From assembly GCA_035263865.1 (NCBI GenBank), contig DATFQX010000305.1, positions 30,125 to 94,124 on the forward strand: a stretch of DNA of 64,000 bases, in the 5' to 3' direction. This DNA comes from VAZQ01 sp035263865 (lineage in GTDB: Bacteria; Pseudomonadota; Alphaproteobacteria; Rhizobiales; Xanthobacteraceae). Positions within the stretch are counted from its first letter, which is position 1; every line of letters begins with the position of its first letter. The notes beneath the pieces are model-generated. The model ran no database searches. It had not been told where the DNA came from and saw nothing but the letters and a program-made list of their open reading frames with translations. Positions 8,304 through 18,000 of the stretch are shown here, piece after piece. The position numbers and the translations under genes were made by a program.

Positions 8304-9311
8304 TTACGCCACTCCGGCACGCAGCAGGTCATGGAAATGCACGACGCCGACAGGGCGCCCGCCATCGACCACGATCAGCTGCGTTTTCTTGGTCGAATTG
8401 AGCAGCTCGAGGGCTTCGCTTACGAGCTGATCGGGCCGCACGGTCATCGGCTGCGACGTCATCACCTGCTCGACCTTGAGATCGAGCAGGTTGGCGCTCA
8501 TGTTCCGGCGCAAATCTCCATCCGTTATGATGCCTACGAGCAGGCCATGAGCGTCGGTGATGGCGACGCAGCCGAACGTCTTGACCGTCATCTCGGCAAT
8601 CGCCTCCGACATGCGGGCTCCGACCGCGGCGAGCGGGATCTCGCTGCCGGTATGCATGATGTCGCGCACGAACTTGAGCATCGCCCCGAGGCGGCCGCCG
8701 GGGTGCAATCTGCTGAAGTCGACCGCAGTGAACCCTCGGCTCTCCAACAGGGCAATCGCCAGCGCGTCGCCGAGCGCCGCCTGCATCAGCGTCGAGGTCG
8801 TGGGCGCGAGGTTGTGCGGGCAGGCCTCCCGTGCCTGCGGTATCGCAAGCACTACGTCGGCCGCTCGGCCGAGGGTGCTGTCGCTGACCGCGGTGATGGC
8901 AATGAGCCCGATGCGGAAGCGGCGTGAGTAGTCGATGAGATGCTTGAGCTCGGCCGTCTCTCCCGACCAGGACAGCGCCATGATCACGTCGTCGGGCGTG
9001 ATCATGCCGAGATCGCCATGGCTCGCTTCGCTGGGGTGGACGAAAAAGGCGGGCGTGCCGGTGGACGCGAAAGTCGCCGCGACTTTTCGGGCAACGTGCC
9101 CGGATTTGCCCATGCCGGTCACGATCAAGCGCCCTTGCGCGCCAGAGATCAAATCCACGGCGGCTATGAAGGCGCGGCCGAGCCCATCGTGGATGGCGGC
9201 GGCGAGCGTGGTGAGCCCGGTCGCTTCGACGTCGAGCGTTCGCACCGCCGAGGTGATCAGCTCGCCGGTGCGGGCGCTCATATGTCGTTTAGTGCTCAGC
9301 GCCTTGGGCAT
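8304..9311 (-). CDS. kdsD: arabinose-5-phosphate isomerase (KpsF/GutQ family)
   Basis: Converts ribulose-5-phosphate to arabinose-5-phosphate, the first step toward Kdo of lipopolysaccharide. With ATG 9311 the protein is 335 residues, close to the usual 320-340. An N-terminal SIS domain is marked by GMGKSGHVARKVAATFASTG and HPSEASHGDLG, and two CBS domains follow (CVAITDAHGLLVGIITDGDL and MTSQPMTVRPDQLVSEAL). A second possible start is ATG 9281. It lies 94 bases downstream of galU on the same strand, an envelope-precursor pairing. Confidence 0.92.
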   Translation of the reverse strand: MPKALSTKRHMSARTGELITSAVRTLDVEATGLTTLAAAIHDGLGRAFIAAVDLISGAQGRLIVTGMGKSGHVARKVAATFASTGTPAFFVHPSEASHGDLGMITPDDVIMALSWSGETAELKHLIDYSRRFRIGLIAITAVSDSTLGRAADVVLAIPQAREACPHNLAPTTSTLMQAALGDALAIALLESRGFTAVDFSRLHPGGRLGAMLKFVRDIMHTGSEIPLAAVGARMSEAIAEMTVKTFGCVAITDAHGLLVGIITDGDLRRNMSANLLDLKVEQVMTSQPMTVRPDQLVSEALELLNSTKKTQLIVVDGGRPVGVVHFHDLLRAGVA

Positions 9312-9405
9312 CGAGATCCGACAATGTGCAAAGGTGGGCGATCTGGCCCCCAGCCCAGATACTATATCTGCTTTGTCTTGGTTAGCCAAAGCATAACGCG
9401 GGACC

Positions 9406-10287
9406 CTATCCATCGCCGAGCAGGCGTTTGAGCTCGGCGCGCATGCCCGGTGCAATGTCGTCGCGTTCGAGCGCGTAAGCGATATTGGCCGCGAGAAAAC
9501 CCACCTTCGAGCCGCAATCGAAGGCTCTGCCTTCGAATTCCAGTCCGTAAAATGGTTGCGTTCGCGCGAGTTCGATCATTGCATCGGTGAGCTGGATTTC
9601 GTCGCCGGCGCCGCGCCGCTCCGCGGCAAGGACGCCGAAAATCTCGGGCTGCAAGATGTAACGGCCGGTGATGATGAGGTCCGAGGGCGCTTTGTCGCGC
9701 GCCGGTTTCTCGACCATTTGCGTCACCGAGAACAGCCCGCCTTTGCGATCGCCGATCCCAACGACGCCATACATGTGCAGGCGTTCGGCCGGCATCTTCT
9801 CCACCGCAATGATGTTTGCGCTGTCGGGGAGGTCGCGCCCCGCGTCGATCATCTGAGCGAGGCAGCCGCGGTTGTGCTGTACCAGCACGTCAGGGAGCAA
9901 CAGTGCGAACGGCTCGTGCCCCACGAGCTCGCGTGCGCACCAGACCGCATGGCCGAGCCCCAGGGGCACTTGTTGGCGCGTGAAGCTCGCGGTTCCCGGC
10001 GCCGGCACGTCGCGCGCTAGGACCTCGAGCTCGTCGCGGCGCTGGCGTTCGGTGAGCGTGTGCTCGAGCTCGAATTGGCGGTCGAAATGATCCTCGATAA
10101 CGGCCTTGTTGCGGCCGGTCACGAAGATGAAGTGCTCGATCCCTGCTTCGCGCGCCTCGTCGACCACGTGCTGGATCAGCGGCCGGTCGACCACCGGCAG
10201 CATCTCCTTCGGCATCGCCTTGGTGGCCGGCAGAAATCGGGTGCCAAGCCCTGCGACGGGGAAAACGGCTTTGCGGATCGGTCTCAT
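9406..10287 (-). CDS. galU: UTP-glucose-1-phosphate uridylyltransferase
   Basis: Makes UDP-glucose from UTP and glucose-1-phosphate for polysaccharide and lipopolysaccharide synthesis. The nucleotidyltransferase signature AVFPVAGLGTRFLPATKAMPK is at the N-terminus, followed by the base-binding region and the catalytic stretch MVEKPARDKAPSDL. ATG 10287 gives 293 residues, normal for GalU. It is divergent from the lytic transglycosylase gene across a 176-base spacer and precedes kdsD. Confidence 0.95.
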   Translation of the reverse strand: MRPIRKAVFPVAGLGTRFLPATKAMPKEMLPVVDRPLIQHVVDEAREAGIEHFIFVTGRNKAVIEDHFDRQFELEHTLTERQRRDELEVLARDVPAPGTASFTRQQVPLGLGHAVWCARELVGHEPFALLLPDVLVQHNRGCLAQMIDAGRDLPDSANIIAVEKMPAERLHMYGVVGIGDRKGGLFSVTQMVEKPARDKAPSDLIITGRYILQPEIFGVLAAERRGAGDEIQLTDAMIELARTQPFYGLEFEGRAFDCGSKVGFLAANIAYALERDDIAPGMRAELKRLLGDG

Positions 10288-10463
10288 GATGTCGCTTCGA
10301 TTGTAGTCGGAAGCCGCTCCATCTGTCTCGGTATTGCCGAAGTTTGGACGTGCAATGGCAGCTCCGCTCGCAGGCAATAAGTCCCAATCCGTGCTGTGGC
10401 GGCAAGAGGCCCGCGGCTATAATCCTCGGTCCCAGCTGAACAACGCTTAGGAAGCTCGCAACT

Positions 10464-11870
10464 TTGCACGAATTCTCTGTCGATCCGATACGCAACATCA
10501 CGAGCCGAATTGGATGGCCAAGATTTGCGCCACCAATAATCTTCAGTATGGCCGTTTTGGCGGGTGCGGTTTGTGCGACCCCCGCTTTTCCCGAGGGCTT
10601 TGACATTCGCACTCTGTTCAATCCGCCCGCACCGAGCACCAGCGCAGCGCCTGCGCCCGCGAGTACCGCCGGCACGCAGGAATGGAGCGGCGAATCGGGC
10701 GCCTCCAATCACCCACTCATGACCGCGCAAGCGATACGGGCCGCCGCCGCCAATTTCCGCAACTGTCTCGCCGGCCTGTGGCCGCAGGCCGAGCGCCGCG
10801 GCGTTTCGCGATCGGTTTTCGAGGCGAGCCTTGCCGGGCTGACGCCCGATTTGCGCATCATGGATCTGCTCGATGCCCAGCCGGAGTTCACCAAATCCGT
10901 CTGGGACTATCTCGACATCCTGGTGAACGAAGATCGCGTGCAGAACGGCAAGGCGATTCTCACCAAGTACCGCGGCACGTTCGATGCAGTTGAGAAGGCG
11001 TACGGAGTCGATCGCCACTTCATCGCCGCTATCTGGGGCGTGGAATCCAATTACGGAACGCAGATCGGCGAGCGCTTGGTCATCCGTTCAACGGCGACGC
11101 TTGCCTGTATCGGGCGTCGGCAGGATTATTTCCGCGAGGAATTGCTCTCGGCATTGGAAATTCTCTCGCGCGGCGATGTGACGCCTGAGCATCTCAAGGG
11201 CTCGTGGGCGGGCGCGTTCGGCCCAACCCAGTTCATGCCGACCTCGTTCAAGCGCTACGCCGTGGACTTCGACGGCGACGGCCGTCGCGACGTCGTCGAC
11301 TCGATGCCGGATGTGGTGGCCTCCACCGCGAACAATCTCAAGAAGGATGGTTGGGTCACCGGTCAAACCTGGGGCTACGAGGTCGTGGTGCCGAAAGGCT
11401 TCAATTTCCTGCTCGCCGATCGCTCGCGCGTCATGGCGGTGCAGGAATGGGAGCGATTGGGCATCCGGCGCGCCGGGGGCAAGCCTTTCCCGCGCGCGCA
11501 GGATCGCGCCTATTTGCTGGTGCCGGCAGGTGCGCAAGGTCCCGCTTTCCTGATGCTGCAGAATTTTAGCGTCATCATGAAATACAACCCGGCCGAGGCT
11601 TACGCGCTCGCCATCGGCCATCTCGCGGACCGGCTGCGCGGCGGGGAACCTTTCGTGCGGCCTTGGCCGCGGCACGAACGCGTGCTGACGCGGGAGGAAC
11701 GTTACGAGTTGCAGCAGCACCTGGCCGCGCGCGGTTACGACGTGGGCGAGCCTGACGGCCGCCTCGGCGGCAAAACCCGCAGCGCGCTGCGCCACTTCCA
11801 ATCCGCGGGCGGAGAGGTGCCCGACGGGTTCGCTTCGGCCACGGTCCTGGAGCGGCTGCGCAGCCGGTAG
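10464..11870 (+). CDS. MltB-family lytic murein transglycosylase
   Basis: Cleaves peptidoglycan glycan strands to 1,6-anhydroMurNAc products in the periplasm. The catalytic Glu is in IWGVESNYGTQIG; the family block GAFGPTQFMPTSFKRYAVDF and the DGDGRRD segment follow. A C-terminal peptidoglycan-binding domain (about 410-468) contains DVGEPDGRLGGKTRSALRHF. The probable start is TTG 10464, with AGGAAG nine bases upstream; it gives a signal-peptide-like N-terminus (IIFSMAVLAGAVCATPAFP). ATG 10548 would cut into that signal. No lipobox is obvious. Confidence 0.88.
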   Translation: MHEFSVDPIRNITSRIGWPRFAPPIIFSMAVLAGAVCATPAFPEGFDIRTLFNPPAPSTSAAPAPASTAGTQEWSGESGASNHPLMTAQAIRAAAANFRNCLAGLWPQAERRGVSRSVFEASLAGLTPDLRIMDLLDAQPEFTKSVWDYLDILVNEDRVQNGKAILTKYRGTFDAVEKAYGVDRHFIAAIWGVESNYGTQIGERLVIRSTATLACIGRRQDYFREELLSALEILSRGDVTPEHLKGSWAGAFGPTQFMPTSFKRYAVDFDGDGRRDVVDSMPDVVASTANNLKKDGWVTGQTWGYEVVVPKGFNFLLADRSRVMAVQEWERLGIRRAGGKPFPRAQDRAYLLVPAGAQGPAFLMLQNFSVIMKYNPAEAYALAIGHLADRLRGGEPFVRPWPRHERVLTREERYELQQHLAARGYDVGEPDGRLGGKTRSALRHFQSAGGEVPDGFASATVLERLRSR

Positions 11871-11954
11871 CCCACCTTCAAGTTGACGTTTTTTGGTGAT
11901 ATTCCAAGTCAAATGGCGCGGCTATTCCCGCGTCACGATCCTGGGCAGGTGAGC

Positions 11955-13520
11955 ATGGGTCTATCCCGCGTGTCCCGAGTGTGTGTGGCCGCCGCGGTAG
12001 CCGGCATTACGCTCGCGCTGCTGTTGCCTGCGCAGGCGCAGTTCTGGGATTGGGGCGGTCGTCCACAGCGCCAGCAGCAATGGAACAATAACTGGGGCGG
12101 ATGGGGGGGCGGCGGCTGGAACGACCGCCGCTACGATGAGCGGCGCTATTACGATCCCTATCGGCAGGAACGCGAGGCGCCCGTCGATTATTCGCGCGCG
12201 CCGCCGTCGTCACAGAAGAAGCCCGAGGCGACGACCTCGATTGTCGTCATGGGCGACGCCAATGCGGATTGGCTGGCCTATGGGCTCGAGGATGCATTTT
12301 CGGAAAATCCGGAGGTCGCGGTCGTACGCAAGCATCGCACCGATTCCGGTCTGATCCGCTATGACCAGCGCCGCGACCTCGAATGGCCGCAAGTGGCGCG
12401 CGAGATTATCGCGGCCGAGAAACCGAAGTTCATCGTTGTGATGCTCGGAAACAACGATCGTCAGACGATCCGCGAAAAGGCCCCGCCTGCCGCGCGCCCG
12501 GGTACGCCCAAGCCGAATGCGCAGGCGGGCCAGCCCGCCCCCTCGGCGACGCCGCCGATCCCGGCGCCCCCACCCGACCCAGAGCAACAACCGCCCGCGC
12601 CCGCTGAAGCCGCCGAGCACGCGAACATGACGCCCGAGCAGGCGCGTCAAGCCTCCTACGGCCCCTGGGAGTTCCACACGGAGAAATGGGAGCTTGCCTA
12701 TGTCAGGCGCATCGACGCCATGATCGCAGCGCTCAAAAGTGCCGGCGTTCCGGTGCTGTGGGTCGGTTTGCCCTCGCAACGCAACACTAAGACCAGCGCG
12801 GATTCTTTGTACCTGAACGAGCTCTACCGCGGCCGGGCCGAGAAGGCGGGAATCATATACGTCGACATCTGGGACGGTTTCGTCGACGAGGGCGGCCGTT
12901 ACTCGCAACAGGGACCGGATTATGAAGGGCAGATACGCCGGTTACGCTCCGGCGACGGCGTCTACTACACCAAGTTCGGCGCTCGCAAGCTCGCCCATTA
13001 TGTGGAGCGCGAAATCCAGCGCAGCATGACCAACCGGAGCATGCCGGTGGCGTTGCCGGCGCCGACGGATTCCGGTTCGCAGGCCGCCAAGCCGGGCGCC
13101 CCGGCCCAGCGGCCCGCGGCCGGGCCGGTGGTGCCGCTGACCGCCATGCAAGTGGCGCCGGAGGAGCTGATTGGTGGCGGCCGTGCCTCGGCGGCTGACG
13201 CAAACGCCTCGCGCGTGCTGACCAAAGGTGAACCCATCGCGGCCCCGAGCGGACGCGCCGACGACTTCAGCTGGCCGCGCGGCAGTGCGCTCAAAGTTCA
13301 GCCAACAGCTCCCGATAACACTGGGAGCCCTGCCGCCCCGGTGATGGCGCCGGATGACGCGAGCGCCCCAGCGAAAGGCGCATCCGGAAAAGGCGCAGCG
13401 ACGGCCGATTCCGGCCAGGTCGGCGCGACGGCGGAGCAGAAGCCGGCAGCGCAGCGCCGCCCGCGCCGGAGTAACCCTCATGCGCAGCGGCCGTTCTTTT
13501 TTCCAAACTTCTTTCGCTAG
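11955..13520 (+). CDS. DUF459 SGNH-fold periplasmic protein, catalytic residues altered
   Basis: Exported protein of the DUF459 SGNH/GDSL-like family (about 521 residues from ATG 11955; ATG 11913 is possible). A signal peptide ends LLLPAQAQ. A Gly/Trp/Tyr/Arg-rich linker follows (about 30-70). The SGNH core runs from VVMGDANADWLAYGLEDAF through MLGNND to DGVYYTKFGARKLAHYVERE, with a proline-rich insert (about 180-225). The canonical block I Ser reads Ala (GDA) and the block V His reads Tyr (DGVY), so hydrolase activity is doubtful. The C-terminal 130 residues are low-complexity Ala/Pro-rich and end NPHAQRPFFFPNFFR. Envelope role is inferred from export and its neighbour transglycosylase. Confidence 0.78.
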   Translation: MGLSRVSRVCVAAAVAGITLALLLPAQAQFWDWGGRPQRQQQWNNNWGGWGGGGWNDRRYDERRYYDPYRQEREAPVDYSRAPPSSQKKPEATTSIVVMGDANADWLAYGLEDAFSENPEVAVVRKHRTDSGLIRYDQRRDLEWPQVAREIIAAEKPKFIVVMLGNNDRQTIREKAPPAARPGTPKPNAQAGQPAPSATPPIPAPPPDPEQQPPAPAEAAEHANMTPEQARQASYGPWEFHTEKWELAYVRRIDAMIAALKSAGVPVLWVGLPSQRNTKTSADSLYLNELYRGRAEKAGIIYVDIWDGFVDEGGRYSQQGPDYEGQIRRLRSGDGVYYTKFGARKLAHYVEREIQRSMTNRSMPVALPAPTDSGSQAAKPGAPAQRPAAGPVVPLTAMQVAPEELIGGGRASAADANASRVLTKGEPIAAPSGRADDFSWPRGSALKVQPTAPDNTGSPAAPVMAPDDASAPAKGASGKGAATADSGQVGATAEQKPAAQRRPRRSNPHAQRPFFFPNFFR

Positions 13521-13565
13521 AACGTGAGTGCGGCGCGGCACTACGAGCTCGGCGCCCGCAAACCC

Positions 13566-14981
13566 TCATCGCGGTAAGGTCGTCGATCCCATCAAGAACT
13601 TGTCGACCGCATGCGCCGCTTGGCGGCCCTCGCGAATAGCCCAGACCACGAGCGACTGGCCGCGCCGCATATCGCCGGCGGCGAATATTTTCGGATTGGA
13701 GCTCTGGTAGAGCACAGTATCGGCTTTGACGTTGCCGCGCTGGTCGAGCTCGAGCCCGAGCTCTTCGATCATGCCTTTGTGCACGGGATGCACGAAGCCC
13801 ATGGCGAGCAGCACGAGATCAGCGTCGACTTCGAACTCGGTGCCCGCGATGGGCTTGATCTTCTCGTCGACGCGCACGCAATGCAATTTCTTCACCGCCC
13901 CAGCCTCGCCGGAAAATTTGGTGGTCAGCACGGCGAAATCGCGCTTCACCCCTTCCTCATGACTCGATGACGTACGCAGTTTCAGCGGCCAGTCGGGCCA
14001 GGTCAGCATTTTGTTCTCGCGCAACGGCGGCTGCGGCAGAATCTCGAAATTCGTGACCGAGCGCGCGCCTTGGCGGAACGCGGTGCCGATGCAGTCAGAG
14101 CCGGTGTCGCCGCCACCGATGACGACCACGTGCTTGTCAGCGGCGAGGATCGGCTCGTCCTCCTGCGGTTCGCCGCTCACGCGGCGGTTCTGCTGCGGCA
14201 GGAAGTCCATGGCGAAATGGATGCCCTTGAGCTCGCGGCCGGGGATCGGCAGATCGCGCGCGTCTTCCGCCCCGCCAGCCAGCACGAGCGCATCGTAGTC
14301 GCGGAGCAAAGCCTCGGCGGGCACGTTCACACCGACATGGGCGTTGTAGTGGAAGGTCACTCCTTCCGCCTCCATCTGCGCGGCGCGCCGCGCGACGATG
14401 TGCTTCTCCATCTTGAAATCGGGGATGCCGTAGGTCAGCAAGCCGCCAGCCTTGGCGAGCTTCTCGAATACGTGCACGTCGTGGCCGACGCGGGCGAGTT
14501 GCTGGGCACACGCCATCCCCGCCGGCCCCGAGCCGACGATCGCAATCTTTTTCCCGGTCTTGAGCGCCGGCGGTTCCGGCTTGACCCATCCCTGCTCGAA
14601 GGCACGATCGGTGATCGCACATTCGATGGTTTTGATGGTGACCGGGTTGTCCTCGATGTTCAGCGTGCAGGCGGCCTCGCACGGCGCGGGGCAGATGCGG
14701 CCGGTCACTTCGGGAAAATTATTGGTGGAATGGAGGTTGCGCGCCGCTTCCTCCCATTCGCCGCGATAGACGAGATCGTTCCAATCCGGAATCTGATTGT
14801 TGACCGGGCAACCGGTGTGGCAATAAGGGATCCCGCAATCCATGCAGCGTGCGGCTTGCTTTTTGTTCTCCGCCTCCGGCAACGGGTGGATGAACTCGCG
14901 CCAATGCTTTATGCGCTGCTCGACCGGCTCGTAATGGCGGTCCTCGCGCTCGTATTCCAGGAAACCGGTGATCTTGCCCAT
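13566..14981 (-). CDS. gltD: glutamate synthase (NADPH) small subunit
   Basis: FAD- and iron-sulfur-containing subunit that passes electrons from NADPH to the large subunit of GOGAT. N-terminal cysteines at 46, 49, 54 and 58 (CMDCGIPYCHTGC) and at 97, 101 and 105 (CPAPCEAAC) are the cluster ligands. FAD-binding GSGPAG and the NADPH-binding GGGDTGSDC motifs are present. It is 471 residues, a normal length, and is transcribed 23 bases downstream of gltB, forming a two-gene operon for ammonium assimilation. Confidence 0.96.
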   Translation of the reverse strand: MGKITGFLEYEREDRHYEPVEQRIKHWREFIHPLPEAENKKQAARCMDCGIPYCHTGCPVNNQIPDWNDLVYRGEWEEAARNLHSTNNFPEVTGRICPAPCEAACTLNIEDNPVTIKTIECAITDRAFEQGWVKPEPPALKTGKKIAIVGSGPAGMACAQQLARVGHDVHVFEKLAKAGGLLTYGIPDFKMEKHIVARRAAQMEAEGVTFHYNAHVGVNVPAEALLRDYDALVLAGGAEDARDLPIPGRELKGIHFAMDFLPQQNRRVSGEPQEDEPILAADKHVVVIGGGDTGSDCIGTAFRQGARSVTNFEILPQPPLRENKMLTWPDWPLKLRTSSSHEEGVKRDFAVLTTKFSGEAGAVKKLHCVRVDEKIKPIAGTEFEVDADLVLLAMGFVHPVHKGMIEELGLELDQRGNVKADTVLYQSSNPKIFAAGDMRRGQSLVVWAIREGRQAAHAVDKFLMGSTTLPR

Positions 14982-15004
14982 TCGCGCTCAGGCGGCGGAT
15001 GACG

Positions 15005-18000
15005 CTATTCCGCCGCTTCCACGATCCGCTCCCGTTGCAGCTCGGCGAGGGCGCGCCGGTACTCGACCGGCATCACTTTGCGGAACATCGGGCAATATTT
15101 CTTCCACTCGGCCAGGATCCTCTCCGCGACTGTCGAGCCGGTGAAACGCGCGTGCCGCGTGATCAGGAGGTTGAGGCGCTCCAGATCATGTTGGGTCATA
15201 TCGTCCATGACGTCGACGCGGCCGTGCGACCCCAGATCATGGGCTTGATGATAGATGCGCTCGCTGGCCTCTTCCTCCTCCGGCAGCGGTTCGAGCTCGA
15301 CCATGGCGAGGTTGCAGCGCGAAGGGAAGCTGCCGTCCTCGTCCAGCACATAGGCGATGCCGCCGGACATCCCGGCAGCGAAATTGCGTCCGGTGGGGCC
15401 GAGCACGACCACGATGCCGCCGGTCATGTATTCGCAGCAATGGTCGCCGGCGCCCTCGATCACGGCGACGGCCCCGGAATTGCGCACGGCAAATCGCTCA
15501 CCAGCCACGCCCCGGAAATAGCATTCGCCTTCGATGGCCCCGTAGAGCACGGTATTGCCAACGATGATCGATGCCTCCGGCACGATGCCGGCGTCGGCGC
15601 TCGGGCGTGCGATGATGCGCCCACCCGAGAGCCCCTTGCCGACATAATCGTTGGCGTCCCCTTCGAGCACGAAGGTGACTCCGCGCGCGAGCCACGCTCC
15701 GAAGCTCTGCCCGGCGGTGCCTGTGAACTTCACGCTGATGATATCGTCGGGCAACCCCTCGTGCCCGTATCGCTTGGCGATCTCGCCCGAAAGCATGGCC
15801 CCGACCGCGCGATCGGTGTTCTTGATGGCGCTTTCGATCCGCACCGGCACACCCTGATCGAGCGCACTCTGCGCCTGCGCGATCAGCCTGCGATCGAGGA
15901 TGTCATGGATCCTATGGTCCTGCGGCTCGCAATTGTAAATCGCCACGCCTCGCGGGGCCTGCGGCTTCACGAATAGCCTGGAGAAGTCGAGCCCCTTGGC
16001 CTTCCAATGCGCGACAACCTGGCGCCTGTCGAGCATCTGCATCTGCCCGATCATCTCGTTGAAGGTACGATAGCCCAGTTGAGCCATCAGCTCGCGCACC
16101 TCCTCGGCGACGAAGAAGAAATAATTGATCACGTGCTCGGGCGCACCCTTGAAGCGCTTGCGCAGCACGGGATCCTGAGTAGCCACGCCCACCGGGCAGG
16201 TATTGAGATGACATACGCGCATCATGATGCAGCCGGCTGCGATCAAGGGGGCGGTCGAGAAGCCAAATTCGTCGGCGCCGAGCAGCGCGCCGACCACGAC
16301 GTCTCGCCCTGTGCGCATGCCTCCATCGACCTGGACGGAGATGCGTCCGCGCAGCCGGTTCGTCACCAGCGTCTGGTGTGTCTCGGCGAGCCCGATCTCC
16401 CAGGGCGAGCCGGCGTGCTTGATCGATGTGAGCGGCGAAGCGCCGGTGCCGCCTTCGAAGCCGGCGATGGTTACGTGATCGGCGCGCGCCTTGGAAACGC
16501 CCGCCGCGACGGTACCCACGCCGACCTCGGAGACGAGTTTCACCGATACCAGCCCGTCCGGATTGACGTTTTTGAGATCGAAGATCAGCTGGGCCAGGTC
16601 CTCGATTGAATAGATGTCGTGGTGCGGCGGCGGTGAGATCAGCCCGACGCCGGGAGTGGAGTGACGCACCTTGGCGATGATCTTGTCGACTTTGTGCCCG
16701 GGGAGTTGGCCCCCTTCGCCGGGTTTGGCCCCTTGTGCCATCTTGATCTGCATCATGTCGGAATTGATGAGATATTCCGTCGTCACGCCGAACCGACCGG
16801 AGGCGACCTGCTTGATGGCCGAGCGCATGGAATCGCCGTTCGGCAACGGCTTGAAGCGATCCGCCTCCTCGCCGCCTTCGCCGGTATTGGATTTTCCACC
16901 GATGCGATTCATGGCGATGGCGAGCGTGGTATGCGCCTCGCGCGAGATCGAGCCGAACGACATTGCGCCGGTGGAGAAGCGCCGCACGATATGCGCCGCA
17001 GGCTCGACGTCCTCCATCGGCACCGGTTTACGTCCGTCCTCTTCCGCAGGTTTAAGCCGGAAAAGACCGCGGATGGTGAGCAGCCGCTCTGACTGTTCGT
17101 TGCAGACCCTGGCGTAGGAGCGATACGCGTCGGGAATATTGCCGCGCACCGCGTGCTGAAGCGCGGAGATGGTGGCGGCGGTCCACGCATGGTCCTCGCC
17201 GCGCACTCGGAATTGGTACTCGCCGCCGACATCGAGCGCGTCGCGATAGATCGGCGCATCGCTGAAGGCTTCGCGGTGCCGCCGCACCGATTCTTCGGCG
17301 ATCTCGGCGAGCGCGACCCCTTCGATCCGGGTCGCAGTGCCGGTGAAGTACTCGGCGACGAACTCCGACTTGAGGCCGACAGCATCGAAAATCTGCGCGC
17401 CGCAATACGACTGGTATGTGGAGATACCCATCTTGGACATCACCTTGAGAATGCCCTTGTCGATCGATTTGATATATCGCTTGACGATCTCCTTCTCATC
17501 GAGCTTTTGCGGCAGGTTGTCTTTCATCGCGCGCAACGTCTCGAAGGCGAGATAAGGATTGATCGCCTCCGCGCCGTAGCCGGCGAGACAGCAGAAGTGA
17601 TGCACTTCTCGAGGTTCACCCGATTCGACCACGAGGCCCACGGAGGTGCGCAGGCCCTGCCGGATCAGGTGATGATGAACGGCCGCGCAGGCGAGCAGCG
17701 AAGGCATCGGAACATGGTCAGGGCCCGCGCGGCGATCAGAGAGGATGATAATGTTGATGCCTTCGCGCACGACCGCCTCGGCACGCACGCAGAGCGTATC
17801 GAGCGCGTCCTTCAAACCGGCGGCGCCATGCTCGGCCGGCCAGGTGGTGTCGAGCGTGTGCGATTTGAAGTGGCCGTCGCCGACCTCGGATATGGCGCGG
17901 ATCTTCTCGAGATCCGCGTCCGTGAGAATCGGCTGACGCACCTCGAGGCGCTTGAGACGCGAGGTGCCCTCGAGATCGAACAAGTTTGGGCGCGGCCCGA

